A stretch of 64,000 bases of DNA, from NCBI GenBank assembly GCA_963422465.1, contig OY730173.1, positions 2,418,001-2,482,000 on the forward strand, given 5' to 3'. Source of the stretch: Lichina pygmaea (taxonomy: Eukaryota; Ascomycota; Lichinomycetes; Lichinales; Lichinaceae). The translations under genes and the position numbers were made by a program. The notes below the pieces were generated by a model, which made no database searches, was not told where the DNA came from, and was given only the letters and a program-made list of their open reading frames with translations. How positions within the stretch are numbered: position 1 is the stretch's first letter; every line of letters starts with the position of its first letter. Below, one piece after another: positions 9,754 through 22,051 of this stretch.

Positions 9754-12700
9754 ATGGATGCGTACCCGCAGGACTATCTAGTCCATAATTATCCCTTCAT
9801 TGTCTTGTCAGGTTTCTCTGTCTCTCCATCAACTCCATCAGTTGATGGTCCACTTCTTCATGATGACGGATCTACTGAGGTTGGCTCGAGCGCGCCCTCG
9901 ATTGGCTCGGACAGAACAGATCAGCTGCGGCAATGCTTCCTGCAGGAAGCAGGAACCAAGGATCTCGGAAAGCGCAGGTCCCCAGTTGTGGAGGCCGGGC
10001 GAATTCCATTTCGAATAGTTACTGTAGGAAGGGTAGGTGCCCAACCTTTCATTGTCACGTGGGGTTCTGTATGTCTGTAGGCATGCTTTACGGCAGTCCG
10101 AAGCATGCTCCGTCAAAGACTCCGCCCCAGCTGCTGAATGTCTCAAGACGTATAGATTCCCGCCTCGAAAGGCGACTCGACAAAAGATCGTTGCGCTGAT
10201 GTCCCCGGATACGGGTTCCTCAGGATCTGACCAGCCTCTTATACTCCACTCTCCGCTGTCCCCTCTGTCGCCTGGTTCCCCGACGTTCCCCGATGGAATA
10301 ATGACGCCGCTCTGGGTTGTCAAGCATCAGCGTCTTCTACCGTCTGCGTTCATATCCCTTTTCGTCATGTCGGCCGAAGGGAGCCCGACCTCGGCCGATG
10401 ACAACAAATTGAAGGCGGAGATTCTCAACATGAAACGCTCGATTGCTGCATTGTCACCCGGAACTAGATATATGGTGGTGCTTATGAGCGAACAATCAAC
10501 TTTGGAGAGTTCCGGCATTGATGAGCGGCTGACCTCCATCAGGCGGGCCACGGGCTTGGATCCAAAGACGTCCCTGTTCTTACTTCCTGCCGATCCGTCA
10601 CCCCCTGAGCTCCAACTCTTTGCTCGTGCGGTACTCTCTACGATACAGCCAACATGCGTGGAGTATTATAGAGACTTGTCCAAACATGCAAGGAGGAAGC
10701 GCAACAGAGGGAGTGTCCCCGCGCCGACCCTCTCTCCAGTTTGGGGAACATCACAGACTCTCTCAAGCCAGGGCTGGAACGTGCGATACGATTTCAAACT
10801 TGGTGTTTTTGCCGAGTTTCGTCAGGAGATGGAGACGGCGACCCGGCATTTCGAGGCGGCGTATGAGAATCTCGTCAGCTCTGATGTTTTCGAACTGATT
10901 GCAAGCTGGAGTCCTCGATGGAACGAAGCACGGATGCTCGCGGATGCTCTGTCCATAAGGATCATCCGATGCTTGCTGTGGAACAAACAAAGCACGGCCG
11001 CGGTTCGTCGATGGCAACAGCACCGCGGCAGAATGAGGGACCTTGTCGATCGGAGGGGCAAAGGTTCGGCGAACTATGGCTGGGACGCGTGGGAAGCGAC
11101 GTGGTCGAAGGTCATGGCAGATCTCGTGCACGAGCTGGCTCTGCCTGGGTTCGGAGCGCGAGCCGAGGGTCAGCCTGCCGATGCCGATGCCACCGTCTTT
11201 GCTGGTCCCGAGAAGTCTATACCGGTTGGAGAGCGGCTAGCGCCATGGCAGCTCCTCCATCACTCTGGCTATTTCGTTGGGTTGATGACGAGGCACCTAT
11301 ACGCACGGCGCTCGCGGGCAAGATTGATTCCAGAGGAAGATAGAAACCCACCCGGTCTGTCTCCAGCTTCGCAGGTCGCCAACAAGTCGTACCTGTACGA
11401 TACCTACCTCTGCCCGGAGCCGTATAGGGAGTCCCCGCTGCCAGGTCACCAAGGCGTTGATCATTCCGCCATGATCATTGAAGCTCTCGACTCGGCCAAG
11501 CGTGAATTCTCCCTTCGCCACCAGCATCGAATGGTTGAACGGCTGAACTTGGAGACGGGTAAAGAGTGCATCCGTTGCGCCTCTTGGACGGAGGGGATAC
11601 GCGTTCTTCGACCTTTGTGGCAGCATATGAGCTGGCGCCGAGAAGGATGGTGGGACCTGGTCGCCGAAGTGTGTTGGGCCCTCAGGGCCTGTGCTGAACG
11701 TGTGGGCGATGGAAGAGCCGTCGTTGCGGTCGAATGGGAACTAATGAGCAACTGTGAGTTGCTCACCCACGGCAGCCTTTCTCCAGTCTTTAACGAAATC
11801 AATGATATCCAGTTCTACCTGCAAGGAACGGTTACGTATACGATCTTGGAAACTGTCTTGCTCGGCTGAAGCCCGTTACAGCAAAGCCGATCGTGGTGCT
11901 GAGGGCCGGTGAGGTAGCGTCGTTCTGTAAGCTCGCGTCTTTAGCCCGTCGATGCCAAGGGCTCCGGGCAAGCAGCTTATCTATACCTAGTATCCGTATC
12001 TTATGCCTTCAGGTCGGCCGAAGGTAATGTCGGCGAGCAACTGCTCTCGGAGCTTGTTATCCAGTCGCGCGCACACCAAAGTGCTCTCCCCGTCACATTG
12101 ACGGAGATCCAGATTCTGTACCAAGGGGCACTACGACCCATTCTGCTTCGACACAGGCACAACGCAGAAGAGACCGGGGAAAGCGATCAAGCACAGCACT
12201 TCTTCGACGTGTCGTTGGAAGACAAGTTCCCGACCGCCGTGTTGGATGATGTCAAGGTATCAACCGCAAAAGCACGGTCCATAACATTCGGTACCACCAA
12301 CCTACGACTCAGCCCAGGCCAAATCAAAATATTCAGGTTCGCCTCGTTGTCTAGAGAGGCGGGAGACGTCCATACCAAGTCCGTCACGCTGTCTCTGACC
12401 GAAGAGCTGTTCGAGCTGGACTACACCGTCCCGCTCGAAGGCAAGCGGCAAGCGGGAGACTGGTGGACGCGAACGGCAGGAGGGTTGAGGAGGCAGAGAC
12501 TGAACAGAGAATGGCCGGGCGCGATCAAGATCATGCCCCGACCACCCAGGATGCAGATCGAGTTCGACGGCATCAAATCTCGGTACTACGCGAATGAGCG
12601 CATCACGATCCCCTTTGACGTGCGAAACGAAGAGGACGAGGAGACCGAGGCGTCGTCGGAGGTACGCATCCTGGGCGACTTTGACGAGCCTCCGCCGATA

Positions 12701-13720
12701 GGATGGAGCTCTCAAACTGCGTCAGGTGACGATGGCAAGGACGAGTCGCTTCCTGGTCATCGGATAGGCGTACTGGCGCCGGCGGAGCAGAAGGAGCAGT
12801 CGATCACCTTTCCAGCCGCGCCGGAGCCGGTCGATTACGTCGTCGAGATCAAGATACACTACCACAAGGTCTCGGACCCGGACACGTCCGTTTCCAAGGT
12901 TGTCAGCCTGGCGGTGCCGACGGTCATACCTTTCGAGGCGACTTATGACTTTTCGCCCCGAGTACACGAGGCACCTTGGCCCAAGCACCTCGACGCTGCC
13001 GAAGGAGACGTCGCGAGCTCTGCAACAGTCGCCCAGGGCATCACACAGAAGTGGGTCTTGTCCGCGGTTCTGGCATCGCTCACGGAGGATCAACTGTGCG
13101 TCGAGTCGATCGATCTGCAAGAAATCGCCGCCAACGGCCGCATGGTCTGCTCCATCACCGACGAATACGACGAGACGACACTGCCTATAACGATGACAGC
13201 GGATGCGAGCCAGCAACTGCGATTCGGCGTCCAAGTCCAAAAGCTGGCCATCGACGACCGACGCCCGGTGGCTCTGGATCTTGTGCTCTCGCTCAAGTGG
13301 CGAAGATCGCAGACCGACGCGTCGACGAATGCGACGACGCTGCACCTTCCGCGGCTGGTCGTGCACGGAGGGGAGCCTCGCGTCTTGGCTTCCATCCAGT
13401 ACTCCAGCGCCATGCCCAACCTCGTCCATCTGGACTACACCATCGAGAACCCATCGCCGAGGCCGCTCATCTTCAGCATCGTGATGGAGGCGAACGAAGA
13501 CTTTGCCTTTTACGGGCCCAAGGCAGGTTCGCTGCAGCTGGCGCCGATCGGCAGACGGCGGCTGCGCTACAACCTCTATCCGACGGTGCGTGGCACGTGG
13601 ATCCAGCCGCAGCTCAAGGTGGTCGACCACTACTTCAACAAGTCTCTGAGGGCCATCGCCACCGAGGGGATGAGGATGGACAAGAAAGGGATATTGGTAT
13701 GGGTCAACGCCGAGGGATGA
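9754..13720 (+). CDS. TRAPPC11: TRAPP complex subunit 11 (foie gras / gryzun family)
   Basis: Four exons: 9754-10032, 10148-11753, 11813-11926 and 11991-13720 (introns 115, 59 and 64 bp), 1242 aa, the usual family length. The N-terminus MDAYPQDYLVHNYPFIVLSG is typical. Exon 2 carries LHSPLSPLSPGSPTFPDG, LTSIRRATGLDPKTSLF and VEYYRDLSKHARRKRNRG, then the foie-gras domain core QGWNVRYDFKLGVFAEFRQEM, SWSPRWNEARMLAD and DLVDRRGKGSANYGWDAWEA. Exon 3 (38 codons) supplies YVYDLGNCLARLKP and joins to LSVSYAFRSAEGNVGEQ. Exon 4 is the gryzun region ending FYGPKAGSLQLAPIGRRRLRYNLYP and WVNAEG. TRAPPC11 is a TRAPP III-type tethering subunit in ER-to-Golgi and autophagy traffic. The exon 2/3 junction uses the strong donor gtgagt at 11754; the open frame that continues to 11869 is judged intronic. 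Confidence 0.92.
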
Positions 13721-14295
13721 TGACCGACGGCGGTCCTTGCCTCGCCCGACTCTCGTGCGTGGTCGAACTGGACACACTGGGGTTTCATCGTCGTTGGCAT
13801 ATAGGTGGAAGAGATACTGTAAGAACAGCTCTCTTCATCGACGCCATCAAGCTAGATTTTCCTTACCATGTCAAAAGCCAACAAGTACGTATTACATCTT
13901 TGCGAGTAGAGGTGTACGTTACCGTTCAGAGCCCAAAGCAAAATCCTCATCCGGGTCTGAACAGGCCAGATCAGGTTGAAATGGACTGGCTACCCAAGTT
14001 GCAGTGGTGCGTCTGTCCCCAGATGGACTGGAGACTGACTTGTCGCTCTGTATTACGATAGGAGGACCTTCAAGCACGTGATTCCTGACTCAAGCCCCTC
14101 CCCCCCCCTCATCCATGTCCCACTACAGTACGTTACGTACCGTCCTCCGTACTCGGTACTGTACGTATGTACTCGTATGGTATGAAGTACTCGCTTGGTG
14201 CTTTTGATCTCAGCTTGACGGTGCGATTCATCTGCCTCTAGCATAGTTCTCCTGAGCTAGGGACGAATTTGAACATAGCTCACTTCTAGTCAGCG
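13721..14295. other. Intergenic, no gene recognised
   Basis: This is the downstream flank of TRAPPC11. It includes a TACGTAC cluster at 14130-14185. Open frames here are the tails of out-of-frame shadows of TRAPPC11. Confidence 0.6.
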
Positions 14296-14311
14296 AATCT
14301 ACTTTTACTGC

Positions 14312-15580
14312 TCACGACCCCGACCCTGGGGGTGGCGATAACTGGAAGCCGGAGGATATGCCCTATCGGCCAGGTCCATGCCGGTAAGATTGGACTGGCA
14401 GCGTTCCCCTGCAAGCGGCGGGTCCCCGGCTTCCCCACGCCATCTTGCAGCTGCGGGGCACCGTGGGAGACAGCCAAACACGTGGTTGTAGACTGCCCCC
14501 ACCCCCGCCTTCTACGAGCACGACGAAACCTGTACCGTACCGTACCTAGCAGCAGCTACAACGGACTACCCGTGCCATGGGGGGGGGGAATACCCCCACC
14601 CTCCCGCACGTTCGATTCAAACCATCACCATTCCACCACAACATGGCCAAATTGGACTAAGACTTGTGTCAAGAAAGCTATCGATTTCATCTCCAACCAT
14701 AAAAAAGCTACTATCTCAAAGTTAGCCAAAGATCTCATTGTTCTAGCACAGCGACTTTCAGTGTAGAAAATGTATGTATTAGTAAGCAAGGTGAGCTCTT
14801 GTGAGAAGGCCACGCTGAGCTACTACTCAGACTGCAACAGCTACAAAACAACAACAGCATTGTCAGGAGAGGTCTAGCAAGCTCAGAGATGATGGAAAAA
14901 GAGTACAGAAGTCTGATAGGTACATAAAAAACAGTACTTGTCTATCTGGTGGGGGAGTCATAAGTGTTGTGAAATTGATGTTGTTGATACTTTGTTGTTG
15001 AGCCATTACTACTGTAACCTCTCAGCAACACCAGAAAAATTGAGAGAAGCCTGCAACTTCAAGGATTACAGAACAGAGGTAGAGGAATCAAATGAGCCAC
15101 TTACTTTTTTGATTCAGTTGTTGTGTTGCAGAGTTATGGTCATTGCAATTTGTTGCGACAAGAGAACGACGGTTGAGCTGTCCGGACGGTTGAACTGTCC
15201 TCCGGATGGAGGGGTGTTCTGGACGTACTGAAGTGCGGGAGGAGGGGGGTATTACCCCCCCCCCCCCCCCCCCTCCATGGCACGGGTACCAGGCTTTGAC
15301 AGCCCGACCGCGGCCCGCCGCCGCCCTCACGTCGCGGATCTTCCGCCACAGCATCCTTCCCCAGTTCTCCTGGGCTCAGGAGCAGCCGGATGCTGGCTGC
15401 TAGCCAGCCACCCCCCAATGTTCTACAGCTTCTTGGCAGGACAGCGCTGATATGGCACTGCAGAAGGAGGCTTTTCACCCTAGCAGGCCTACGGTTTTCC
15501 TTACCTAGTCTTTCACAGTTGACCCAGCATGGTCTGGATATCTAGTACTAGAGTGGAGTAGGATTACCAATACCAATACC
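14312..15580 (+). mobile_element. 5'-truncated LINE (non-LTR retrotransposon) 3' end, split by a nested element
   Basis: The LINE body is 14312-14568 plus 15289-15580, about 550 bp once the nested 718-bp element and its TA are removed. The left piece encodes KIGLAAFPCKRRVPGFPTP followed by the zinc knuckle CSCGAPWETAKHVVVDCP, typical of the C-terminal end of fungal LINE ORF2 (Tad-like group probable, clade not proven). The right piece continues with FSWAQEQ-type sequence and the 3' UTR and ends in a short (accaat)n tail. A target-site duplication AATCTACTTTTACTGC (14296-14311) recurs with one base lost at 15581-15595. The copy is dead on arrival because of 5' truncation. Confidence 0.85.
14569..15286. 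mobile_element. 718-bp TA-flanked inverted-repeat element nested in a LINE
   Basis: The element begins CCCGTGCCATGG and ends with its reverse complement CCATGGCACGGG. TA stands on both sides (14567-14568 and 15287-15288), whereas the uninterrupted LINE would have one TA. The inverted arms run about 45-58 bp and include a G tract of 10 at the left, a C tract of 21 at the right (15253-15273), and a TCCCGCAC block at the inner edge. The interior is AT-richer than its surroundings and has only a short frame (WPNWTKTCVKKAIDFISNHK, then SKLAKDLIVLAQRL) ending at 14766. TA duplication suggests a Tc1/mariner/pogo-type mobiliser. A transposase was not recognised, so it is called non-autonomous. Confidence 0.75.
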
Positions 15581-15595
15581 AATCTACTTTACTGC

Positions 15596-18500
15596 CTCTT
15601 GTACGTTACAGGTGCATACTGACTGACTTGAAGTTGATAAGCACCCTGGGGGGGGGGGGAAGGAAGTCCGAGACCAAAACTGTCGTGGCTTCTCCACTGA
15701 AAAGGGTTGCATGATACGGCGAACGTATGGGTACATTCTACCATTTTAGCTATCCAAGATCTTGTCCCATCTTGTTGTTTCTCTCCCCTTTTTTTTGGTC
15801 TTCGGTTTCTTTCTTGCCCTCTTTCTGTTTGACGCAACCGTGGCTGTGGGCATTAGGCAGGTGGATGGGAGATTAGGCAGCAGTGTTAGTCAGTGGATAT
15901 ACTGTGTCTGTAGTAGCTAAATAGCTAGCCCGCAGGCTCGACTCGATGCCGTACGAGTAGTCAAGTCTGACAGCCAGGCTACAGATCATCTTTCTCCTCT
16001 CCGACGATCGCACCCTCGATGGACTTACAAGTAGGAGCTCTACCGTACCCTCTCCCTTTCCTCATTCTCATGCACATGAGCACCTGATCCCCGGTACGTT
16101 CAAAGGCTCGATTCCGTCTTTCCCATTTCATGTCGGTAGAGTGTGCGGCTCGTGGTGAAGCTTTCCGCATTTCCCAATACTGCAAGCCCACGCAAGCTTG
16201 GGAGGCTGCCGTGAGACAGCTCCGTCACTTGCATCTGGCATTCTGTCGACGACATGCCAGCGGCAACGCACCCACCATCGATCCTAGCCTTATCTTGACT
16301 TTTCCTGCTGTTGCGGGTTCAATCTTGGCGCTTTCTTGCCCCTCGAGATGAAGTCCCGTTCTGTGTAAAGTGGTGTAGTATGTGGGCCCCGTGCATGTCC
16401 CCAAAGCAACGCCAAGCAACGACGGTCCGCACTGTACGCGGATTACACTCCGTACCAATGGCGTCAAGGGCTTGGTCTTTAAAGTTGCGCTGCCCGAGCC
16501 AAGTCCCGTCAGCTGCCACCCTTCTTCCGTACGTAAGGTACTGTACGATATGCATAGCGGAAATAGCGGTAGCGCAATCCAAGCAGAAGTCTGCTGGAGA
16601 GCCGCATCGTCAAATCATCTGAAGCCAGGTCTCTGGCACGCAGCAAGCCAGAGGGACTGGTATTTATGAGATTGATTGCTGACTCGGCAGATTACTCATC
16701 ATACAGCGATGGAGTTATTTCCGCTAGTACGTACGGGACGCATCTACTTATGTACTCCGTACGTACTTCCGTACGTACAACACTTCGCACTGAAGCTCTA
16801 CGGCAAGTCACGACACTCGTCGTATGGTACGTTCCCTGCGGAGGGTAGGTGTTGGCAGGGCTCCAGCCATTATTCCTCAACAATCGCGGCTTGGTGATAC
16901 GTACGTATGGGTACGATACCTTACCGTGCTTACGACCAACATGTACGGAAGGCCGTACGTACAGTAACGAACAGTATCCCGTACGAGTCCGCTGACTAAG
17001 ATGACCGTCGTGATATTCACGTCGTGCGAGGAGTACGGAAGCGGAACTCTCGTCGAGCAAACCGTCTCGGAGAATTTCCATCGTAACGACAACCCAATCT
17101 TACCTGCATGTTGTTCTCGATGGCGATGTCTTACTCTTTGTGGATCTGCAATCCTAGGTCAGCCTCTGGTTCTTCAAGGAGGGAAGGGCAAGATAAAACT
17201 GTCAGGGCTTTTCAGCCTCTTTCCTCAGCCTCTTCCCTCAAGTCCCTTTGAACGGAGGTACATCTGTATGTACTCGTACAGTACGGAAGTACGAGTGACA
17301 GCTTCAACGTAGCTCCTACCCTACGCATTCGATCCGCAGATCAAATTCGACTGTCGGCCTTATGTCTGACGGAAGATAATGGTGCCCAACGAAGGTAATA
17401 CGTCCGATGTGTCGTACCGAAAAGGTACTCCACAACGAGTGGTCGAAAGCGGCTCTGGTTGGACCGCATCGGATGTCGTTGCAGATGACGACGGCTTGGC
17501 GAGCTGAGACTGGGGTCATGGAACATTCCGCTAGAAAAGCAAGAGCTGAGAGACACAGTGCGGCTCTGCCTTGCACAACATGCGACCGTCGCTGACGAGA
17601 CCAAGGTTTCCCACCGGATTCCAAAGAGCAGTGGCTCTGTCCGAGTCCGCGTTGCTGCAAGCCCCACAGCCCCCCAATGCGCAACGACGGAGAGGTCCGC
17701 TCTTCCATCTTTCGGTCGCACTTGCGTCCGGGATACCCCCTTCCTGGCGGCTCGCACCGGATGATCAACCTTGCTTTCGGAGATGCGCATTGCGATCCCG
17801 TGGATCCTGAGGTCCGGTGGATCAGCCGTCCTAGGCTGCTCCCCGTCGTCGACTTTCATCCACTCCACAGAACGGCTGACAGCGCGGCACGCGCCCGGCT
17901 GATGCCATGGTCGCACCTGCCGGAAAGAGCTTCCTTTAGCGAATTGGATAGCCTTTCCGGGACGTCGCTGCCTGGGCCATCCCCCAGGTCATCGAAAACG
18001 AAGAGCTCTCTCTTCTGAGTGATGCAACCGGCCTTTGCGATCGCAATCGAACTTACGTACGAGTACTTCCGTATGTACGGAGCCACAGCAACTTGCCCCT
18101 GGCACGGACAGGCGAGCGTGGGCCCGATGCGGCTCCCAGACAGTCACTTGACTGAGCGGTGAAGATGTCTGAGATGTTGTGCACGTACTGCTATGTATTA
18201 CGCACCAGACGACGAGTCCGGCCTCCGCGTGTACGTCGTACATACCTGCGCCTCGTATGTCACCTACGTATGTACCGCACCAGGCTATAGGCTGACCTCC
18301 AGTGGCGCAGAACAGATGGCCGCAAGAGAGACAAAGCCTGCAGCATGGCGTTCTTGCATCACCTACTGTATCAAGGAGCTCAGGCGAAGCTCAGGCGACA
18401 GCCGAGCACACGTGAGACGACTCGGTTGGCGTCGAACAAAACCTCAAACGGCCCAACTTGCTCGGCGCCGTCCCCAGAGGTGGAAGCGCTGAAGCGTCAC

Positions 18501-20023
18501 GCCAGACCTCGTGTCTTATCTGCATCCTTGTGTGGAGTATGAACCGGCCTGGCTCGGGCGAGGTTGCTCTCGGAGCAAGAGAAAGAGCGCCGAATCCAGC
18601 CGCATCCGAGGACTACCGTACTGCCCACCCACAATGGCGAGGATCGGAGGTTCCGCAAGAAACTTGCACCTATCGGTGCCATCGTGTCCCGCCTCGTGGA
18701 CCAAGATGCCCGCCAAGGATCCTGCCGACCACGCGCCGTTGCACGTCCTCGGGCCGTCTCTCTACTGTAAGTCACTATACTATCTCGTACCGTACTCCCG
18801 CACTTCGGCATGTTTCAATGCAGCCGGTCCCTTCTCGAAAGCATCTCTCCTTCGCTGCTCGGCTTGGTCGTATTTGATCTTCCGTGCTGCAACCTTATGC
18901 GGTCACGGTGCGTCGACTGGTCCCCACTCCCCAGTGCGTGCAGCTTGCTTCTCATGCGCCAAGAAAGTATACAGCCCTGCCAAGCCCTATCGAGACGTCT
19001 CAATCTTTCCTTCTCCTCACTTTTCCCTGCTACTGTACGTTACGTACTTGTACCGTAGCAATAGTGTCTTCACCAATTAGCAAATCGCTAGTAGGATCCC
19101 AATCCGGGACCGGCCGTGCCGGCCTGGCGTCGAGAAAGAAACGGTGAGGCGCTGAGATATGTCGTTCCAGCTTCTGGCCTGGATCCAAGCTGATATGTTT
19201 CGTCTGCAGGAGCCTTTCCGTCTGTCATTCGCAGATCATGTAACAGCGCATCAGCTCTTGTTTGTGCTTGACAGCAGCGGCTGGCGAACATTCGTGTGGG
19301 CTCATCCACCCGATGCCGTCGCGCTGGAAGGGGGAAGGTCCTCCCGCCAGGTGTGGGTGTACGAGGATACAGGACAGTAGGTGGGGTGGGTCCCCCGCCA
19401 GGATTGCGACTCCTCTCGTGCCGACTAGCGAGCAGTCGCAGGAAAACCAAAGTCATCATGCGCGACCGCATCCCAGCAGATGCATAAACCTTCCCGGCTG
19501 TTCCTTGGATCAACATATGTACGATACCTACAATACGTGCGTTACGTACGTTCCGTGCGTGTCACTGATGTGGGCGCGGTGGCCAAGGGGACACGGCGGA
19601 ACGTACCGTACCTGAGGGAGACTCCGTACAGTACGTAACGTACCGAGTGCACAAGAATCCAAACTAGCGCTGGAGAGCATGCGTTTGTTGCTGAAGGCGC
19701 TGTCGAGCTCGTCCGTGGTGACTCTCCCCCGTGTCCTCCTTCCCCCCCGCCCCCCGGTCCACCCCCCCCCCCCCCCCCCCCCCCGGGCGGCCTTCCCTCC
19801 TTCCTCAGGGCCAAGGGATTCAATGGCCTGTTGCTTTTTTCCATTTCCCCTGTCGACCGCGCGCGGCCTCGACTTGGTCTCAATAGAAGAAGGGCCGTCG
19901 AGGACCCTTGGACGTCAGCAAAGGGAGTGATCACATCCTCCGCAACACCGACTGCGTCCTACCGCATCGCGGTGCTGCTCGGCAAAGACGTTGCCGACGA
20001 CGAGCGGGCCCGTAGCAGCGGCC
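15596..20023. other. 4.4-kb intergenic region without recognisable genes
   Basis: Several open frames of 100-190 codons exist, for instance on the minus strand at 17341-17916 and the plus strand at 18511-19080. None shows a family motif or repeating hydrophobic pattern. TACGTAC clusters with exact GTACGGAAGTAC motifs lie at 16763-16774 and 17281-17292. A C homopolymer of 23 is at 19762-19784. The region may be decayed repeat DNA or hold unrecognised fast-evolving genes. Confidence 0.5.
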
Positions 20024-21584
20024 ATGGCGACGCTGAAGCCGGCGCTGGACCCACCTCCAGGACTCACCCCCAACTTCGTCGATCCTCCGAGTCGGTCGTA
20101 CATCACCGTCGTCGTATGCACTCTGGGTCTGGCGATTACGACGCCGCTGTTCTTGCTGCGCATGTACACCAGATACTTCATCAACCGCCGGCTCTGGTGG
20201 GACGACTGGGCAACGCTCTTTGGCTGGGTGCGCCGTCGACGCGAACTGATAGTCAAATGTTCCCACGGCTTGCTGACCCCTTCGTCTTCCAGCTCGGCCT
20301 GTTTGCCTTTGCTGGCCTCCTCATCGAGACGATCAAGTATGGAAACGGCACGGACATGTGGAATGTGACGGAGCAAGAGGCCATCCGCTTCAATGAGGTG
20401 AGCTTTGCCGTGATTTTTTTACCATCTGCTATTTCGTCCTTCTCCTTCGGACGACAAGAGCGCAATCGCTCACGCCTGCTGGTGTGGCTAGCTCTTCCGC
20501 GGCATCGAGATCACGGCTAGGATATCCATGACCTTCACCAAGGCCGCAGTGCTGCTGATGTTCCTCCGCATATTCGTGCCACCGCCGACGAAGAAGAACA
20601 AGATATACTATGCATGCTGGGTCATCATCTGGATGAACATCCTCTATTGCATCGCGCTCGTCTTCGCCGTCAGCCTTCAGTGCGTCGGGAAGAACGCGCC
20701 GCCAGGGACAACGTGCATCAACACGTACATCCTCGTGACGAGCGCTTCCTCCATCAACAGCTTCTCCGATCTCGCCATGCTCATCATCCCGCTCGTGGCC
20801 ATCTGGCATCTGCACATGAAGAAGAAGCAGAAGCTTGCGGTGTCGGTTGTGTTCGCCTTTGGGATGCTGTAAGACTTTGTCGACGCCGCGGAACACGCAT
20901 CTCACCCCCGTCCTTCCCCTTTTGAGGAAATTACGCCATACTGATCTGAGGTTGTCGTCAGTGCTCTTGCATCAGCCGTCGCACGACTGGGCTGGCAGCT
21001 GCATGAGGCCAAGAACCCGAATCGAACGGTGGTGTTGACGACGCTGGTGATCTTGGCGTACGTTGCCGGCCCCCCCCCCCCCCCCCCCCCCCTTCCCACA
21101 GGCCCCTCGCCCCTTTGCTCCGCGCTAACCGCCTCACAGCTATACCGAACACGCCATCGGCCTCATCGTCGCATGCATGCCTGTGCTACCGGCCTTCTTC
21201 CGCCACGTCATTCGGCGGAAGGCCTTGACCGGCGCGTCTGCTTCGGGTCCCGACAGCCGAAAGACGTACGGAAGTGGTGGGCTGGGATATCGAAGAAGCG
21301 GCAGACCGGTCAAGAGCGGCGACAACGACACCTACCTCCTGAGCGTCGACTACCAGGAGCTTGAGGACATTGAGACCAAGGCCGCACATGGGTCGGGCGT
21401 CAAAGTATCGACCAACCAGGGCAGGGATATGTCGGGCCAACCTCGCACCGTCGACGGCGTCCAGATCAACCCACACACCGACGTCGTCGTGTCGAGGTCC
21501 ATTCAGGTGGAATCGCATTGCCCCGACATGATAACGCACGCCGGTAGGCCGCCACCACCAGCCCACGTTCGACAAGACAGGTGA
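20024..21584 (+). CDS. SAT4/PTH11-type fungal rhodopsin-domain integral membrane protein
   Basis: Five exons: 20024-20227, 20293-20397, 20492-20868, 20962-21057 and 21140-21584 (introns 65, 94, 93, 82 bp; phases 0, 0, 2, 2), 408 aa. Family landmarks appear in order: a first membrane segment YITVVVCTLGLAITTPLFLLR, then LWWDDWATLFGW, YGNGTDMWNV, TFTKAAVLLMFLRIFVP, CWVIIWMNILYCIALVF, an extracellular loop with CVGKNAPPGTTCINT, INSFSDLAMLIIPLVAIWHL and EHAIGLIVACMPVLPAFF. This makes about seven membrane segments followed by a ~130-residue cytoplasmic tail. Members of this large Pezizomycotina family are plasma-membrane proteins, some (PTH11) receptors for surface cues; the ligand here is unknown. 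Intron 4 contains a run of 23 C. It lies isolated among repeats. Start and junctions are well supported by frame. Confidence 0.88.
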
Positions 21585-22038
21585 AGGAGGAATAGGAAAG
21601 ATACTTCTCATCTGGCATGGTAAGTATACATGGAAGGAAGCAGGCGCGGACCAGCAATTTATCTTTCTTTGTCTCCCTCTCAGCCATGATTGTGCAATTT
21701 CTAGCTGTTGATCTTTTGGATTTTGGTTTTATTTCCGCTCTCACTGGCACGTGCATCGTCTTATGATGTACGTATGTACCGCCATTCCTCTCATCTCCTT
21801 CTCCCTCCTATAACATTCCCAACCCCTATTCAACCATTTACAACCTCTTTGTCTTACAGGAAGTTTATTTCTCAAGTATACGAATACCCTCACCTTTTGA
21901 TAATCTTCTTTCTTGTGTATGTTTTTGTATCTTCTGGAGATGGGTCGGTTGTCCTGCGGACGACCGTCATGCATGTAACAAATTGCTCTACCATGTCAAC
22001 TTTGTATACCGAACCATTTGTACCTATTGACATTGTAT
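21585..22038. other. Intergenic, AT-richer, no gene recognised
   Basis: This AT-rich stretch up to the LINE insertion at 22052 continues on the other side of that insertion. Open frames crossing the LINE boundary are chimeric and not genes. Confidence 0.5.
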
Positions 22039-22051
22039 ACATTGATGAGTA

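Noticed and set aside
11754-11869. Continuation of the TRAPPC11 exon 2 frame to a stop at 11867-11869
   Set aside because: Splicing at 11754/11812 restores the conserved YDLxxCLxxLKP segment in frame with the next exon; the read-through does not.
12722-14061. Long open frames of 351 and 361 codons, one antisense to and one overlapping TRAPPC11 exon 4
   Set aside because: They lie in other frames of a well supported conserved exon, are Arg-rich, and show no family motif; they are shadows of a GC-rich coding region.
14616-14628. GTTCGATTC, resembling a tRNA T-loop (B box)
   Set aside because: No matching acceptor or anticodon stems around it; it lies just inside the inverted-repeat element. 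No other tRNA-like cloverleaf was found.
17316-19080. Frames of 150-190 codons on both strands
   Set aside because: Overlapping frames of equal length on opposite strands with no hydrophobic pattern, motif or splice structure.
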